64,000 bases of DNA from Aureispira sp. CCB-QB1 (GTDB lineage Bacteria; Bacteroidota; Bacteroidia; Chitinophagales; Saprospiraceae): NCBI RefSeq assembly GCF_000724545.1, contig NZ_JHBV01000016.1:1-64000 (forward strand). The letters are read 5' to 3'. The notes beneath the pieces are model-generated. The model was not told the origin of the DNA. It did not search any database and saw only the letters and a program-made list of their open reading frames with translations. Positions 55,623 to 63,825 of this stretch are shown one piece after another (positions within the stretch are counted from its first letter, which is position 1; each line of letters opens with the position of its first letter). The position numbers and the translations under genes are program-made.

Positions 55623-56008
55623 TTGAATTGACTTAATAATTCCTGAGTGGCAACATAATCTTTCCAATATTGCTCTGACTGGACATATTCTATTTTTTCG
55701 TTTAATGCAGCAAGAATTAGATGATAATCTGGTAAACTTTCATCGTATTCAAGCTTTGCACTTTTTAGATTTTCTAGAATGCTTTTCTCTAAATCAGACC
55801 TTACTTTCACTAATAATTTATTTATATAAAGTCGCCCTGGAATTTTAGCATTAGGATAACAATCAAGCGACATATTTTGATGAAACTCTATTTCAATTTT
55901 TTCTCCAGCTATGTTTTCACAGTAGACTGTAACCGAACCACCATCCATCCAAAAAGATAAATCTTTAATTATCATTCTTGACTGAAAGTTAATATTTAGC
56001 TGCTCCAT
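55619..56008 (-). CDS. Small acidic cytoplasmic protein, unknown
   Basis: The 129-aa protein has no signal peptide or membrane helix. It begins with beta-like strands (NINFQSRMIIKDLSFWMDGGSVTVYCE, EKIEIEFHQNMSL) and ends with a long acidic/helical part (DLEKSILENLKSAKLEYD, ALNEKIEYVQSEQYWKDYVATQELLS). I recognise no family; the size and composition would fit an adaptor or immunity-like protein, but that is unproven. Its stop codon overlaps that of the TPR-CHAT gene by 4 nt in convergent orientation. Confidence 0.6.
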   Translation of the reverse strand: MEQLNINFQSRMIIKDLSFWMDGGSVTVYCENIAGEKIEIEFHQNMSLDCYPNAKIPGRLYINKLLVKVRSDLEKSILENLKSAKLEYDESLPDYHLILAALNEKIEYVQSEQYWKDYVATQELLSQFN

Positions 56009-56080
56009 CTTACATCTATGTTAATCAATAAAAATTCAAGAGTTCCAACAAAATAACAATTCAATCCCCCTAGCCCCCCA

Positions 56081-56671
56081 CTACTTGCTCCCACTGTACC
56101 GTTCGTCCAAGGCAAACTTATCCGAAAATTTTGGTGTGATATTTTTATAAAAATCCATAATTTCCGACATATCTCGATGAATATCCCCCGTTGGATAAAT
56201 CATTTTACCGATACCACTCACTTTCTTTTGGTAATCTAAATACCCCAAAGCAATGGGTACATTTGCTTCCAAAGCAATATAATAAAACCCTGTTTTCCAT
56301 TTTTTTTGCAGTGCCCGTGTTCCTTCTGCTTGAACAATAACCGCCAATTGATCGTGTTTTTTAAATAGATTGGCAATAGCGCTCACAAGATTCATACGCT
56401 GATGACGATTATTCGGTATCGATCGATCCACACCAATTCCTCCCATTAATTTAAAGAAACCACCATAAGGAAACTTCATCCAATCTTTTTTGATGGTATA
56501 ACGTAGGTTTACTCCCAAAGCTGCCATCGAGTACACGGCTATGGGATAATCCCAATTAGAAGTATGCGGGGCAGCAATCACAACACACTTTTCAAATAAC
56601 TCTTTAGGAGTATTTGGATCTATTTTCCACCCCAAAATTTTTATAACGATTTTTCCTATTATTTTCTTCAT
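56081..56671 (-). CDS. 1-acyl-glycerol-3-phosphate acyltransferase family (PlsC-like)
   Basis: The 196-aa protein has the acyltransferase signatures: HTSNWD (H-x4-D catalytic dyad), GGFFKLMGGIGVDRS with the Arg/Ser of motif II, and QAEGTRALQKKWKTGFYYIA (motif III EGTR). It transfers an acyl chain to a glycerophosphate or another lipid acceptor at the membrane. It is shorter than typical PlsC (about 240) and belongs to the compact Bacteroidota group of glycerol acyltransferases, which may make non-phospholipid or ornithine-type lipids. Substrate unclear. The next gene upstream on this strand, 57 nt away, is a small membrane protein. Confidence 0.85.
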   Translation of the reverse strand: MKKIIGKIVIKILGWKIDPNTPKELFEKCVVIAAPHTSNWDYPIAVYSMAALGVNLRYTIKKDWMKFPYGGFFKLMGGIGVDRSIPNNRHQRMNLVSAIANLFKKHDQLAVIVQAEGTRALQKKWKTGFYYIALEANVPIALGYLDYQKKVSGIGKMIYPTGDIHRDMSEIMDFYKNITPKFSDKFALDERYSGSK

Positions 56672-56728
56672 AACATTTAGTCACACAACTCGCATCCAAA
56701 ACAATTGCTTTGCGATAAGATTCGTTTG

Positions 56729-57097
56729 CTAATCCTCCAAATCTTGCTGTTCCCAATAATTCTTTTTTTTCCAGCCATTGTAAAAAATCAATGCCCCTCC
56801 TAAAAAAATAAAGTAAACCAAATAAATATAATGCCCTTCGTCATTAATCAACGAATACAGAGACATCATCCCTGCAATCAAACAAAAAGCAATGCCTATC
56901 CAAATCATTTCTCTTGCCTGCCGTTGAATTGCTTTCTGCTCATCCCGCTCCAAAATGTAAGGATCCAAATCTCTCATTAACGATATCAATTCATCTCCCT
57001 TTATCCCATTTTTGATCGCTAAAGCTCTTATTTCATCGTAGCTCTGTCCCGCTTCAACATACGAGCGATATTTCTCTGTGTGTTTACTTTTTATCAT
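56729..57097 (-). CDS. Small membrane protein
   Basis: The 122-aa protein has a soluble N-terminal half (KYRSYVEAGQSYDEIRALAI, LISLMRDLDPYILERDEQKA) and two transmembrane helices (WIGIAFCLIAGMMSLYSLI and YLVYFIFLGGALIFYNGW). No family is recognised. It is probably co-transcribed with the acyltransferase 57 nt downstream. Function unknown. Confidence 0.6.
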   Translation of the reverse strand: MIKSKHTEKYRSYVEAGQSYDEIRALAIKNGIKGDELISLMRDLDPYILERDEQKAIQRQAREMIWIGIAFCLIAGMMSLYSLINDEGHYIYLVYFIFLGGALIFYNGWKKKNYWEQQDLED

Positions 57098-57140
57098 TCT
57101 ATATATAATAATCCATTACTCCGTTTAACAATCGTATCAG

Positions 57141-57260
57141 TTTACTTCGTGAGCGCTACGCTTTTAGTTAGCTTTGTTACTCCCTATGGTCGTGAGCTCG
57201 CATAGCTCGGTTCGCTGCTACTACGTGGTATTGCAGGAGTGCTTCGCAGTTGATTATTAA
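57141..57260 (-). repeat. Interspersed repeat, longest copy, inverted
   Basis: On the minus strand the order is unit A (TTAATAATCAACTGCGAAGC then ACTCC), unit B core (ACCACGTAGTAGCAGCG), a GC-rich central part containing GAGCTATGCGAGCTC, then AGCTAACTAAAAGCG and CTCACGAAGTAAA. The parts match 58142-58222 and 21039-21130. It is in the gap between two minus-strand genes (56729-57097 and 57338-57997). GC-richer than its surroundings, with inverted subparts (TAGTTAGCT / AGCTAACTA). No ORF inside. Confidence 0.75.
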
Positions 57261-57337
57261 CAAGATATATTTTTGCCAATCTTTGCACTGAAAACTGATA
57301 ATCAAAACCAATACAAGAAACTAGTAAAATAAAGTGT

Positions 57338-57997
57338 TTAAAGTATTTCAATTTGCTCTTTCACTAATTTCCAATCTGCTAAATGTTCCTCATTCCAAAC
57401 GATATTACTTTCGATAGGCTCATTAGTCAACAAATCAATTGTTTGTAATAAAACGTCATCATGATAGTAAGATATTTGTGTACTTTCATCTTCGATTCTA
57501 GCTCCATTCTCTGTTATTCTCTCTTTTAACTGAATCACTTCGACAGCAACTAAAGCACGATTTTTAACAAAAAACAGCTTACCTCCTATTGGCTCCCCAT
57601 CAAAATAATCCGCATAAACTCGAATGTATTGATCTCCAAATTGAATAATTTCTAGTGCTCCTGATTCTGTAGGTTTTCCCAAAAAAGCAGAAAATGGTAC
57701 TGATTCCACATAATTTTCTGCTTCCTCTACACTTTCGTCATATGCTTTTTTTAATGCCAGCGTAGTCGCTAGGGCTGTTTCTAATTGAATGGCCTGTTGT
57801 TTTGCCTTTTCAGCAGCATCTATTGCTCTCAAGCTATCTATACGGGCAGCATCTTCTACAGATTTCTGAATCAACCGAACTGTTGTATCTATTTGTACGA
57901 ATGCTTCTTGATTGGCATTTTCTGCTGTTTCTTCACTACTGCAAGCTGTTAAACAACCCAAAATAAAAATGCTCAGACAACAAATACAAGGTTTCAT
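57338..57997 (-). CDS. Lipoprotein, unknown function
   Basis: The 219-aa protein has a type II signal peptide (LSIFILGCLTACSSEE, cysteine at about 19). An acidic/helical segment of about 60 residues (Ala/Glu/Lys-rich, EEAENYVESV) precedes a beta-rich part (YIRVYADYFDGEPIGGKLFFV, LVAVEVIQLKERITENGARI, STQISYYHDDVLLQTIDLL). No family recognised. The repeat copies at 57141-57260 and 58142-58222 flank this gene on both sides. Probably outer-membrane-bound. Function unknown. Confidence 0.65.
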   Translation of the reverse strand: MKPCICCLSIFILGCLTACSSEETAENANQEAFVQIDTTVRLIQKSVEDAARIDSLRAIDAAEKAKQQAIQLETALATTLALKKAYDESVEEAENYVESVPFSAFLGKPTESGALEIIQFGDQYIRVYADYFDGEPIGGKLFFVKNRALVAVEVIQLKERITENGARIEDESTQISYYHDDVLLQTIDLLTNEPIESNIVWNEEHLADWKLVKEQIEIL

Positions 57998-58349
57998 ATT
58001 AATAATTTTTATGGAGACGTTGTTGCATATTAGTAGTTCGTTGTTTTTTTACCTTTTACTAAAAAGACAAAAAAAACAACATCTATATTACCTTAATAAC
58101 CAAAACCTTAACACAAAACACAACGAATCCACAACTTTCTAATTATCAACTGCGCAGCACTCACGAAGTAAACTAATAAAGGTTTTCAACGACCACGTAG
58201 TAGCAGCGCAGCTAACTATTGTGCATATATATTAAAACGGTGTAAAATAGGGGCTAACAAACAGGGATTAAAGTCTATATATTAACTTCTTAGGAAGTTG
58301 CTTATTCGACTACTCTACAAAATAACAGCACTACTAACTATTGTCTACT
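57998..58349. other. Intergenic region with repeat
   Basis: The 352-nt gap between two minus-strand genes is largely filled by the repeat copy at 58142-58222. Upstream, AGTAGTTCGTTGTTTTTTTA (58030-58049) and the A-rich AAAAAGACAAAAAAAACAAC may be part of a larger hairpin-like structure. No gene or clear terminator. Confidence 0.35.
58142..58222 (+). repeat. Interspersed repeat, units A and B in one orientation
   Basis: Unit A is ATTATCAACTGCGCAGCACT then CACGAAGTAAAC (58142-58173). After a 17-nt spacer, unit B is CGACCACGTAGTAGCAGCG then CAGCTAACTATTGT (58191-58222). The same units recur at 21039-21130, 39292-39333 (B) and 57141-57260 (inverted), in intergenic DNA only. Short partial copies are at 10448-10470, 34151-34171 and 43159-43180. 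Confidence 0.75.
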
Positions 58350-58916
58350 CTAATCATATTTATAACCTCCTGCGCCATTGTTTTGTTCTAAATCAACGCC
58401 CAAACCTAATACAATTCGATTGACAAAATTAAAATAAGCAATCACTAATGTCGCATCCAAAATAGCCCGATCTTCTACATCTAATGCTCTTAAAGGTTGT
58501 AAATAAACAGCTTCATCGGCTTGAGAAGGGTTTTGTGTCAATTGCTTTGCCAAATCGCACCATAAGCGATCTTCCTCCGATAAATCAACTTGAGTATAAT
58601 CCTTTATCAATTGATTTACCTTAGCTTCATCTTTCCAAAAATGACGTACAGCTTCTGCGTGATGGGTCGTACAATATAAGCAATTATTATAAACAGAAAC
58701 GACAACAGCAATCATTTCTCGTTGATAGCGACGCAACGGAGATTTTCCAAACATAATTTTCATGTACAAATCCATGTGTGCTACAATTGTACTCGGATTA
58801 AGACTTTGAATCTTGTGTACAGAAGCAAGTTTTCCCCTACTCTTTATCAAATCATCATAAATTTCTTTTAATTCTCCTTCTGCTTCCTCGTGTTCAATTA
58901 CTTTGATATGCGCCAT
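58350..58916 (-). CDS. AhpD/carboxymuconolactone-decarboxylase-like peroxidase-related protein
   Basis: The start at 58916 (MAHIKVIEHEEAEG) gives 188 aa. The core helix with CLYCTTHH (CxxC followed by HH) is the alkylhydroperoxidase D-like active site, in which the two cysteines and a histidine reduce peroxide or act as a relay. The surrounding REMIAVVVSVYNNCLYC segment is typical of the uncharacterised peroxidase-related subfamily. Predicted to be cytoplasmic and helical, usually forming trimers or hexamers. It may protect against peroxide; no partner reductase is adjacent. Monocistronic as far as visible. Confidence 0.88.
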   Translation of the reverse strand: MAHIKVIEHEEAEGELKEIYDDLIKSRGKLASVHKIQSLNPSTIVAHMDLYMKIMFGKSPLRRYQREMIAVVVSVYNNCLYCTTHHAEAVRHFWKDEAKVNQLIKDYTQVDLSEEDRLWCDLAKQLTQNPSQADEAVYLQPLRALDVEDRAILDATLVIAYFNFVNRIVLGLGVDLEQNNGAGGYKYD

Positions 58917-59115
58917 GTTATCAACTGTTAATTTCAATAATTAATAATTCGCTACGATCACTCCAAGAACGAACTGACCGACAAAAGCCTTTTGATCCAA
59001 ATGGTTAACGAATGAATTGCTAAAATTCTAAGGTTAAAAATAAAGATTCCCATCCAAAGAAGCTCTTATCTAGCTATAAAATATGGATTCGTTGGTAAGT
59101 TTTGAGACAATTACT

Positions 59116-59155
59116 AAAAAAGGGACTCCGAAATAAATCTCGGATTCCCTTATCG
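59116..59155 (-). terminator. Rho-independent terminator of the pseudo-receiver gene
   Basis: AAGGGACTCCGA (59120-59131) pairs with TCGGATTCCCTT (59140-59151), with one C-T mismatch and an 8-nt loop. On the minus strand the A-run at 59115-59120 becomes a T-run after the stem. It lies 36 nt beyond the stop of the receiver-like gene at 59191. Confidence 0.75.
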
Positions 59156-59190
59156 AACGTTGCAAAAAATTAATGCTCTTTTTAGGTTTT

Positions 59191-59580
59191 TTAGCCTTTT
59201 TTATCGTTTGACATTTTTTTATAAAAATGATATTTTACAATTTCTAGATAAGCATATAAGCTATCTTTGTTTCCCATTTTAGCACAATAGACAGGAGGAG
59301 GCAAGGTCTTTATTTCTTCCAACAAAGAAGGCGAAAGGCTCGACGATAAGAACAAATAAGGGACACAATGCTTTCTACTAATGTCTTGAATCCAACTTAA
59401 ATAAGCAATGTCTTGTTCTTGAATAGGATACAAAATCAACATTACGATTTCTTTTCTTAATAACTCAGAACAACCAACACCAGCACTCAACACTTGATAA
59501 TCTAACTCTGTTAGAAGAGCAGTTAAATGATTGATTGTTGGCGTATGTTGACTAATAATGAGTATTTGAGAACGAGACAT
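59191..59580 (-). CDS. Degenerate response-regulator receiver (pseudo-receiver)
   Basis: The 129-aa protein aligns by eye with the receiver of the LytTR regulator next to it: ILIISQHTPTI against ILVVEDEMII, LLTELDYQVLSAG against ILEELGYDVLEPA, and VPYLFLSSS against IPFIFLTSN, with PPPVYCAKMGNKDSLYAYLE against SPPAYLLKPFDKNDLYTSIE. The acidic Asp pair is replaced by S10-Q11 and the phosphorylated aspartate by tyrosine (Y51, ILYPI); only the switch Ser and the conserved lysine (K101) remain. It therefore probably does not accept phosphate, and could act as a protein-binding or redox-independent switch. It has no output domain. The gene follows the kinase/regulator pair on the same strand. Confidence 0.72.
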   Translation of the reverse strand: MSRSQILIISQHTPTINHLTALLTELDYQVLSAGVGCSELLRKEIVMLILYPIQEQDIAYLSWIQDISRKHCVPYLFLSSSLSPSLLEEIKTLPPPVYCAKMGNKDSLYAYLEIVKYHFYKKMSNDKKG

Positions 59581-59681
59581 ATAAAAATAGATTTAATTAA
59601 TGCCTAAATATCTATCATTCGGCGCAAATTTAGCGGATAGAAGTTCTCAAATAGTCTAATGATGTTCTCAATGGTAGGTTT

Positions 59682-60437
59682 TTACTCTACATTCACTTTT
59701 TTTAGTAATTCTGCACGATACCCTTTTCCAAATGGTAATTCATGTCCTTTGATTGTTAAATAGATTGTTCCTATGCTTTCTACCTGTTTTAAATTGATGA
59801 CATAACTTCTATGAATTTTAAAGAAATAGTCTGGTAAGCGTTCTATAAACTTAGACATACTATTGCGGATTAAATACTCCTTGGTATTGTTCAAAATGAT
59901 TCGAATATAAACATGCTCGCTTTTGAGAAACAAAATGTCTTCAAAATTAACTTTTTGAAAGCTTTGCTTGTGCTTAACAAATAAGGCCTCATTAAGGACG
60001 ACATTTTCGGTTCTTTCTTCTGATTCTGGCAAGCGTTTTTCTCCTAATTCTCCTGTATTATTTTGACTGTAATTGTACAAGGCTATCTCTATAGAAGTAT
60101 ACAAATCGTTTTTATCAAAAGGCTTTAATAAATAAGCTGGTGGGCTTACTTTTTTGGCTCGTTCTACTGTTGCAGGATCTGCATTGGAGGTTAAAAATAT
60201 GAATGGAATTTCATACTCGTCTTTGATTTTCCAAGCCAGATCAATGCCATCTCGTCGCCCAGCCAGTTGAATGTCTAACAATGCCAAGTCTGGCTTTTCT
60301 GCTTCCAAAATTTCCAAAGCCTCTGTATAGCTAATTGCAGGTTCCAAAACATCATAGCCCAATTCTTCCAAAATAGAACAAATATTGTCTGCTATGATCA
60401 TTTCATCCTCAACAACCAAAATCTTAATCTTTCCCAT
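59682..60437 (-). CDS. LytTR-family response regulator
   Basis: The 251-aa two-component regulator has a receiver (about 1-125) with VVEDEM (acidic pair), LALLDIQLAG (phosphoryl Asp55), FLTSN (Thr/Ser) and LLKPFDKND (Lys), then a linker and a LytTR DNA-binding domain (about 150-245: VNFEDILFLKSEHVYIRII, FKIHRSYVINLKQVESIG). LytTR regulators bind direct repeats of about 10 bp and often control cell-wall or surface genes. The gene starts where the histidine kinase gene ends (1-nt overlap, 60437), so the two are translated together. All receiver residues are intact, unlike the paralogue at 59191. Confidence 0.93.
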   Translation of the reverse strand: MGKIKILVVEDEMIIADNICSILEELGYDVLEPAISYTEALEILEAEKPDLALLDIQLAGRRDGIDLAWKIKDEYEIPFIFLTSNADPATVERAKKVSPPAYLLKPFDKNDLYTSIEIALYNYSQNNTGELGEKRLPESEERTENVVLNEALFVKHKQSFQKVNFEDILFLKSEHVYIRIILNNTKEYLIRNSMSKFIERLPDYFFKIHRSYVINLKQVESIGTIYLTIKGHELPFGKGYRAELLKKVNVE

Positions 60438-62731
60438 TAATCAATCGTTTTTCGAAGTGCTGTATCTTTAAAATAAATGCTAAAAAGTGCGCCATTAGAA
60501 TTTTCATAAGTAGCCTTTCCAAACAGTTGTTTGCTCAATCGACGCACCAACCTTAATCCCAAACTTCTTGCTTTTTGCAATTGAAAGTCTACGGGCATCC
60601 CTTTCCCATTATCTTGTACTTGCAACAAATAACTCCCTTCTTCCAACTTCTTTAAAACTATTTTTAATTCAGGTCTCGTGTTATTCGCAAAAGCATATTT
60701 GCAAGCATTGGTCAACAGCTCGTTTAGGATTAAACCTAGTGGAATAGCCGTATCAATATCAAAAGCAACCTTAGCATCTATGTCCAAAATTAAGTTGGGT
60801 TCCATGTCAGTAAGGGTTGCCATAATCTGATGGTACAACTGTTCTGTGTACTCCTTAAAATTAATGGTAGCAATGTCCTCATGTTGATACAATTTATGGT
60901 GAATGAGTGCCATTGACTTCACCCTAGCTTGTCCATCTGCAATAGCAGTTCGAGCCGTTGTATCTTCAATTTTGTTCGATTGTAAATCTAACAAACTCGA
61001 TATGATTTGCAAATTATTTTTAACACGATGATGGATTTCTTTCAACAAGAGTTCCTTTTCTTCATTTTGCTGATCGACAACCTTTTTTTGTTGCGTAATC
61101 AAATTGTTTTTAGCAGTTAAAGCAGCATTGGCTCGACGCTTTTGAGCAAAAAACCAGTACAGCATCCCCAATAGCAATAGAGCAATTACCAGTATGCCAC
61201 CTCCTGCATACAACAGCGTTTTTTGCTGTTTATTTTCTGCCAATTGCAAGGCTTTTTCTTGGTTGAGGCTTTTGATTTCAAATTCCTTTTTTTCGGTTTG
61301 ATATTTGGTTTCCAAATCCAAAACAGCATCAATTTTGTTTTTCTTAAACAAAGAATCTGAGAGTTCAATGATTTGATTAGCCACTTCCAATCCATCTTTA
61401 TAATTATTAGTAGCTTGATAAATTGCTTTTAAAATTCTATACCGCCCCAAACTCGCATCTAAATTAGCCGCAGGACACTCAATGCTTTCTTCGGCATAGT
61501 ATTGAGCTTCTTTTAAACTTTGAGCAGCCTCTGTAGAGTTTTCTGTTCTTGTTTTTGAATATAATTCATAGTGTAACTTTGCTAAATTTTTACAAATGTC
61601 TCCATAATCTAAATTCTTTTTAGACGCCAATACATTTGTTGCTTTGGTATAATAGACAATAGCAGAGTCATATTTCTCTGTGCTTTGATAAACATTGCCG
61701 ATCCCTCGATAACTCCTAGAACGACCTGTTGGGTGACTAATTTGCTCATAAAAATTCAACCCCTTTTGATAATAATCCAAAGCTTCTTCGTATCTGTTCT
61801 CCTCCAAATAAACGCCTCCTATATTGTGGTTAATTAAACCCTCCAGTTCTTTATTATCCGTAGTTTGGAGTAGATCTAGCCCATTTTGATAATAAACAAT
61901 TGCACGATCATATTCTTTGAGTATTTTATACAATCCTGCAATGCTATTAAGTAGCACAATTTCTCCTTTTATATCCTTGGTTGTTTGATTTCTATACGAT
62001 TCTAATGCCGTTTGATAAACCTCTAATGCTTTCTTATTTTCTCCTGCAAATTTGTGTACTTCCCCCTTAATTTGATACGAGCGATTCACTCCCATTTCAA
62101 AACCTTGCGCTTTAAATCTTGTAAGCGCACTATCAATAGAAGCAACCGCAGAATCTAGCATTCCCAAATCTCTATACAACAAGGTCAAATTCATATAGGC
62201 ATGTCCTAACTTTTTGGTTGCGTTCAACTCTTTCTTAATAGCAATGGATTTTAACAATAATTTGGTTCCTTTTTGCACCTCTCCCATTTGCCCATAAAGT
62301 GTTCCTATAACCATATAAATATCCGATGCTTCCTCTTGCATACCAGCAGCCTCATAACTCTTCAAGGCTTTTTGTCCGTATTCCATGCCTTCTTTGACAT
62401 ACCCCCAACTAGTATAAGCAATCGAAGTATAGTGCAACAACAAAGGCTCATACTTAGCTCGAATTTCAGAATTTAGCCCTTCTATGGTTGTTTGTGCTTT
62501 ATTATAATATCCAACTGTCGAATCTAGATTTTTGTACAAATAATAATCCCCCAATCCTATCAAAGATTCTACCTTGACAGTATCTATCGTTGTCAACGCA
62601 TAAGACCGCTGCAACGAGTCCAAAATATTATCGGTCTGTGCTGTGGCAATATTCGTCCATAAACAAACCCCAAAAAGAAGGCAATAATAGAGTTGTTTTA
62701 AACACCCCATTCCTTTGAATTTAGATACCAT
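60437..62731 (-). CDS. TPR-containing sensor histidine kinase
   Basis: The protein starts at ATG 62731 (764 aa; a TTG three codons further up is also open, and ATG 62710 is a third choice). It has a signal sequence (YYCLLFGVCLWTNIATAQ), periplasmic tetratricopeptide repeats (about 60-440, e.g. GDYYLYKNLDSTVGYY, NIGGVYLEENRYEEALDYYQK), a transmembrane helix (about 495-515, LLYAGGGILVIALLLLGMLYWF), a cytoplasmic linker and a HisKA_2-type kinase core: KEIHHRVKNNLQIISSLLDL carries the phosphoacceptor histidine (about 568), followed by an HATPase with LNELLTNACKYAF and GKGMP. TPRs probably sense a periplasmic ligand or partner. It is the cognate kinase of the LytTR regulator by overlap. Confidence 0.92.
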   Translation of the reverse strand: MVSKFKGMGCLKQLYYCLLFGVCLWTNIATAQTDNILDSLQRSYALTTIDTVKVESLIGLGDYYLYKNLDSTVGYYNKAQTTIEGLNSEIRAKYEPLLLHYTSIAYTSWGYVKEGMEYGQKALKSYEAAGMQEEASDIYMVIGTLYGQMGEVQKGTKLLLKSIAIKKELNATKKLGHAYMNLTLLYRDLGMLDSAVASIDSALTRFKAQGFEMGVNRSYQIKGEVHKFAGENKKALEVYQTALESYRNQTTKDIKGEIVLLNSIAGLYKILKEYDRAIVYYQNGLDLLQTTDNKELEGLINHNIGGVYLEENRYEEALDYYQKGLNFYEQISHPTGRSRSYRGIGNVYQSTEKYDSAIVYYTKATNVLASKKNLDYGDICKNLAKLHYELYSKTRTENSTEAAQSLKEAQYYAEESIECPAANLDASLGRYRILKAIYQATNNYKDGLEVANQIIELSDSLFKKNKIDAVLDLETKYQTEKKEFEIKSLNQEKALQLAENKQQKTLLYAGGGILVIALLLLGMLYWFFAQKRRANAALTAKNNLITQQKKVVDQQNEEKELLLKEIHHRVKNNLQIISSLLDLQSNKIEDTTARTAIADGQARVKSMALIHHKLYQHEDIATINFKEYTEQLYHQIMATLTDMEPNLILDIDAKVAFDIDTAIPLGLILNELLTNACKYAFANNTRPELKIVLKKLEEGSYLLQVQDNGKGMPVDFQLQKARSLGLRLVRRLSKQLFGKATYENSNGALFSIYFKDTALRKTID

Positions 62732-62772
62732 ATAGAACAATGTATTTTTAAAATATTATAATGCGCCCAATA

Positions 62773-62815
62773 TACAAAAAAAGGGCTTGCAGTTTCTCTG
62801 CAAGCCCTTTTAATA
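62773..62815 (-). terminator. Rho-independent terminator of the atp operon end
   Basis: AAAAGGGCTTGCAG (62779-62792) pairs perfectly with CTGCAAGCCCTTTT (62798-62811) over 14 bp, loop of 5 nt; a T-run follows on the minus strand. It lies 21 nt beyond the stop of atpG. Confidence 0.95.
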
Positions 62816-62836
62816 AGGATTAAACTCCTATTAATC

Positions 62837-63733
62837 TTAAGCATCTTCCAATGCCGCAACACCACCAACGATTTCGGAAATTTCAGCAGTAATTGCTTCT
62901 TGACGAGCTTTATTATAGTTAATTTTCAGTTCTTTTAACAAGTCTTCAGCATTCTCGGTTGCATTTTCCATTGCTGTCATACGAGCGCCTTGCTCCGAAG
63001 CATTAGAATCAAGAATAGTTTTGTGCAACTGCGTTTTAAGAATAGTAGGCACCAAGTAGTCCAATAAATCTTCCTTGTTAGGTTCAAAGATGAAATCTGC
63101 GTTTTCATCCGTACCATCTTCTGTTACTTCTAATTTAGCAACAGGTAAGAAAGGCTCTACAGTAAAGTTTTGAATAGCAGCATTTTTGAATTGTGCATAA
63201 ACAATATCGATAGCATCGTATTGCTCTGTCTCAAATTTAGACATCAATTCACTCGCTACTCTAGAAGAATCTTCAAAACCAAATGTTTTGGTTACCAAGC
63301 CCATGTGCTCTGTATTCAAAATAGCATTAGGAACACGGCTTTTTAAGTAGTCATATCCTTTTTTACCAATAAAAAGGTATGTCAAATTTCCAGCATTGTA
63401 TTCCAATTCGTACTTGGTTTCAGATAGCTCTATTGCCAACTTAGAAACATTGGTATTAAAACCTCCACACAATCCTCTATTAGAAGTTATGACGACAACC
63501 AAAGCATTTTTAACTGGACGCTCAACACCAAAAGAAGTACTTGCATCACCTTCCAAATTGGAAAGAATATTGGATAACATAGCACTTAACTTGTTGGAAT
63601 AAGGACGCATTTCAACAATAGCCTGTTGTGCACGACGCAGCTTAGCAGCAGCTACCATTTTCATAGCTTTTGTTATCTGCTGAGTAGATATAACAGACGA
63701 GATACGTTCTCTTACTTCTTTTAAGTTTGCCAT
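62837..63733 (-). CDS. atpG: ATP synthase F1 gamma subunit
   Basis: The 298-aa central stalk subunit couples proton-driven rotation of the c-ring to ATP synthesis in F1. Conserved N-terminus LKEVRERISSVISTQQITKAMKMVA and the C-terminal helix RMTAMENATENAEDLLKELKINYNKARQEAITAEISEIVGG are unmistakable; these two helices form the coiled coil inside the alpha3beta3 ring. The middle (VVVITSNRGLCGGFNTN) is also family-typical. It is preceded by atpA on the same strand and followed by a strong terminator, so it ends this operon. Bacteroidota often have a split atp gene set, with beta and epsilon elsewhere. Confidence 0.97.
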   Translation of the reverse strand: MANLKEVRERISSVISTQQITKAMKMVAAAKLRRAQQAIVEMRPYSNKLSAMLSNILSNLEGDASTSFGVERPVKNALVVVITSNRGLCGGFNTNVSKLAIELSETKYELEYNAGNLTYLFIGKKGYDYLKSRVPNAILNTEHMGLVTKTFGFEDSSRVASELMSKFETEQYDAIDIVYAQFKNAAIQNFTVEPFLPVAKLEVTEDGTDENADFIFEPNKEDLLDYLVPTILKTQLHKTILDSNASEQGARMTAMENATENAEDLLKELKINYNKARQEAITAEISEIVGGVAALEDA

Positions 63734-63825
63734 TTTTAATTCTTTATTTTATATCATAGTAGTTAGCAAAAGTTGGATAAAATAAGAACTATTCCATCCA
63801 ACTTTAAAAACTATTATTATTACGC

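Noticed and set aside
57912-58142. Plus-strand ORF across the start of the lipoprotein gene and the spacer
   Set aside because: It consists of the reverse of the lipoprotein signal region followed by poly-A/T sequence, and no coding signal supports it.
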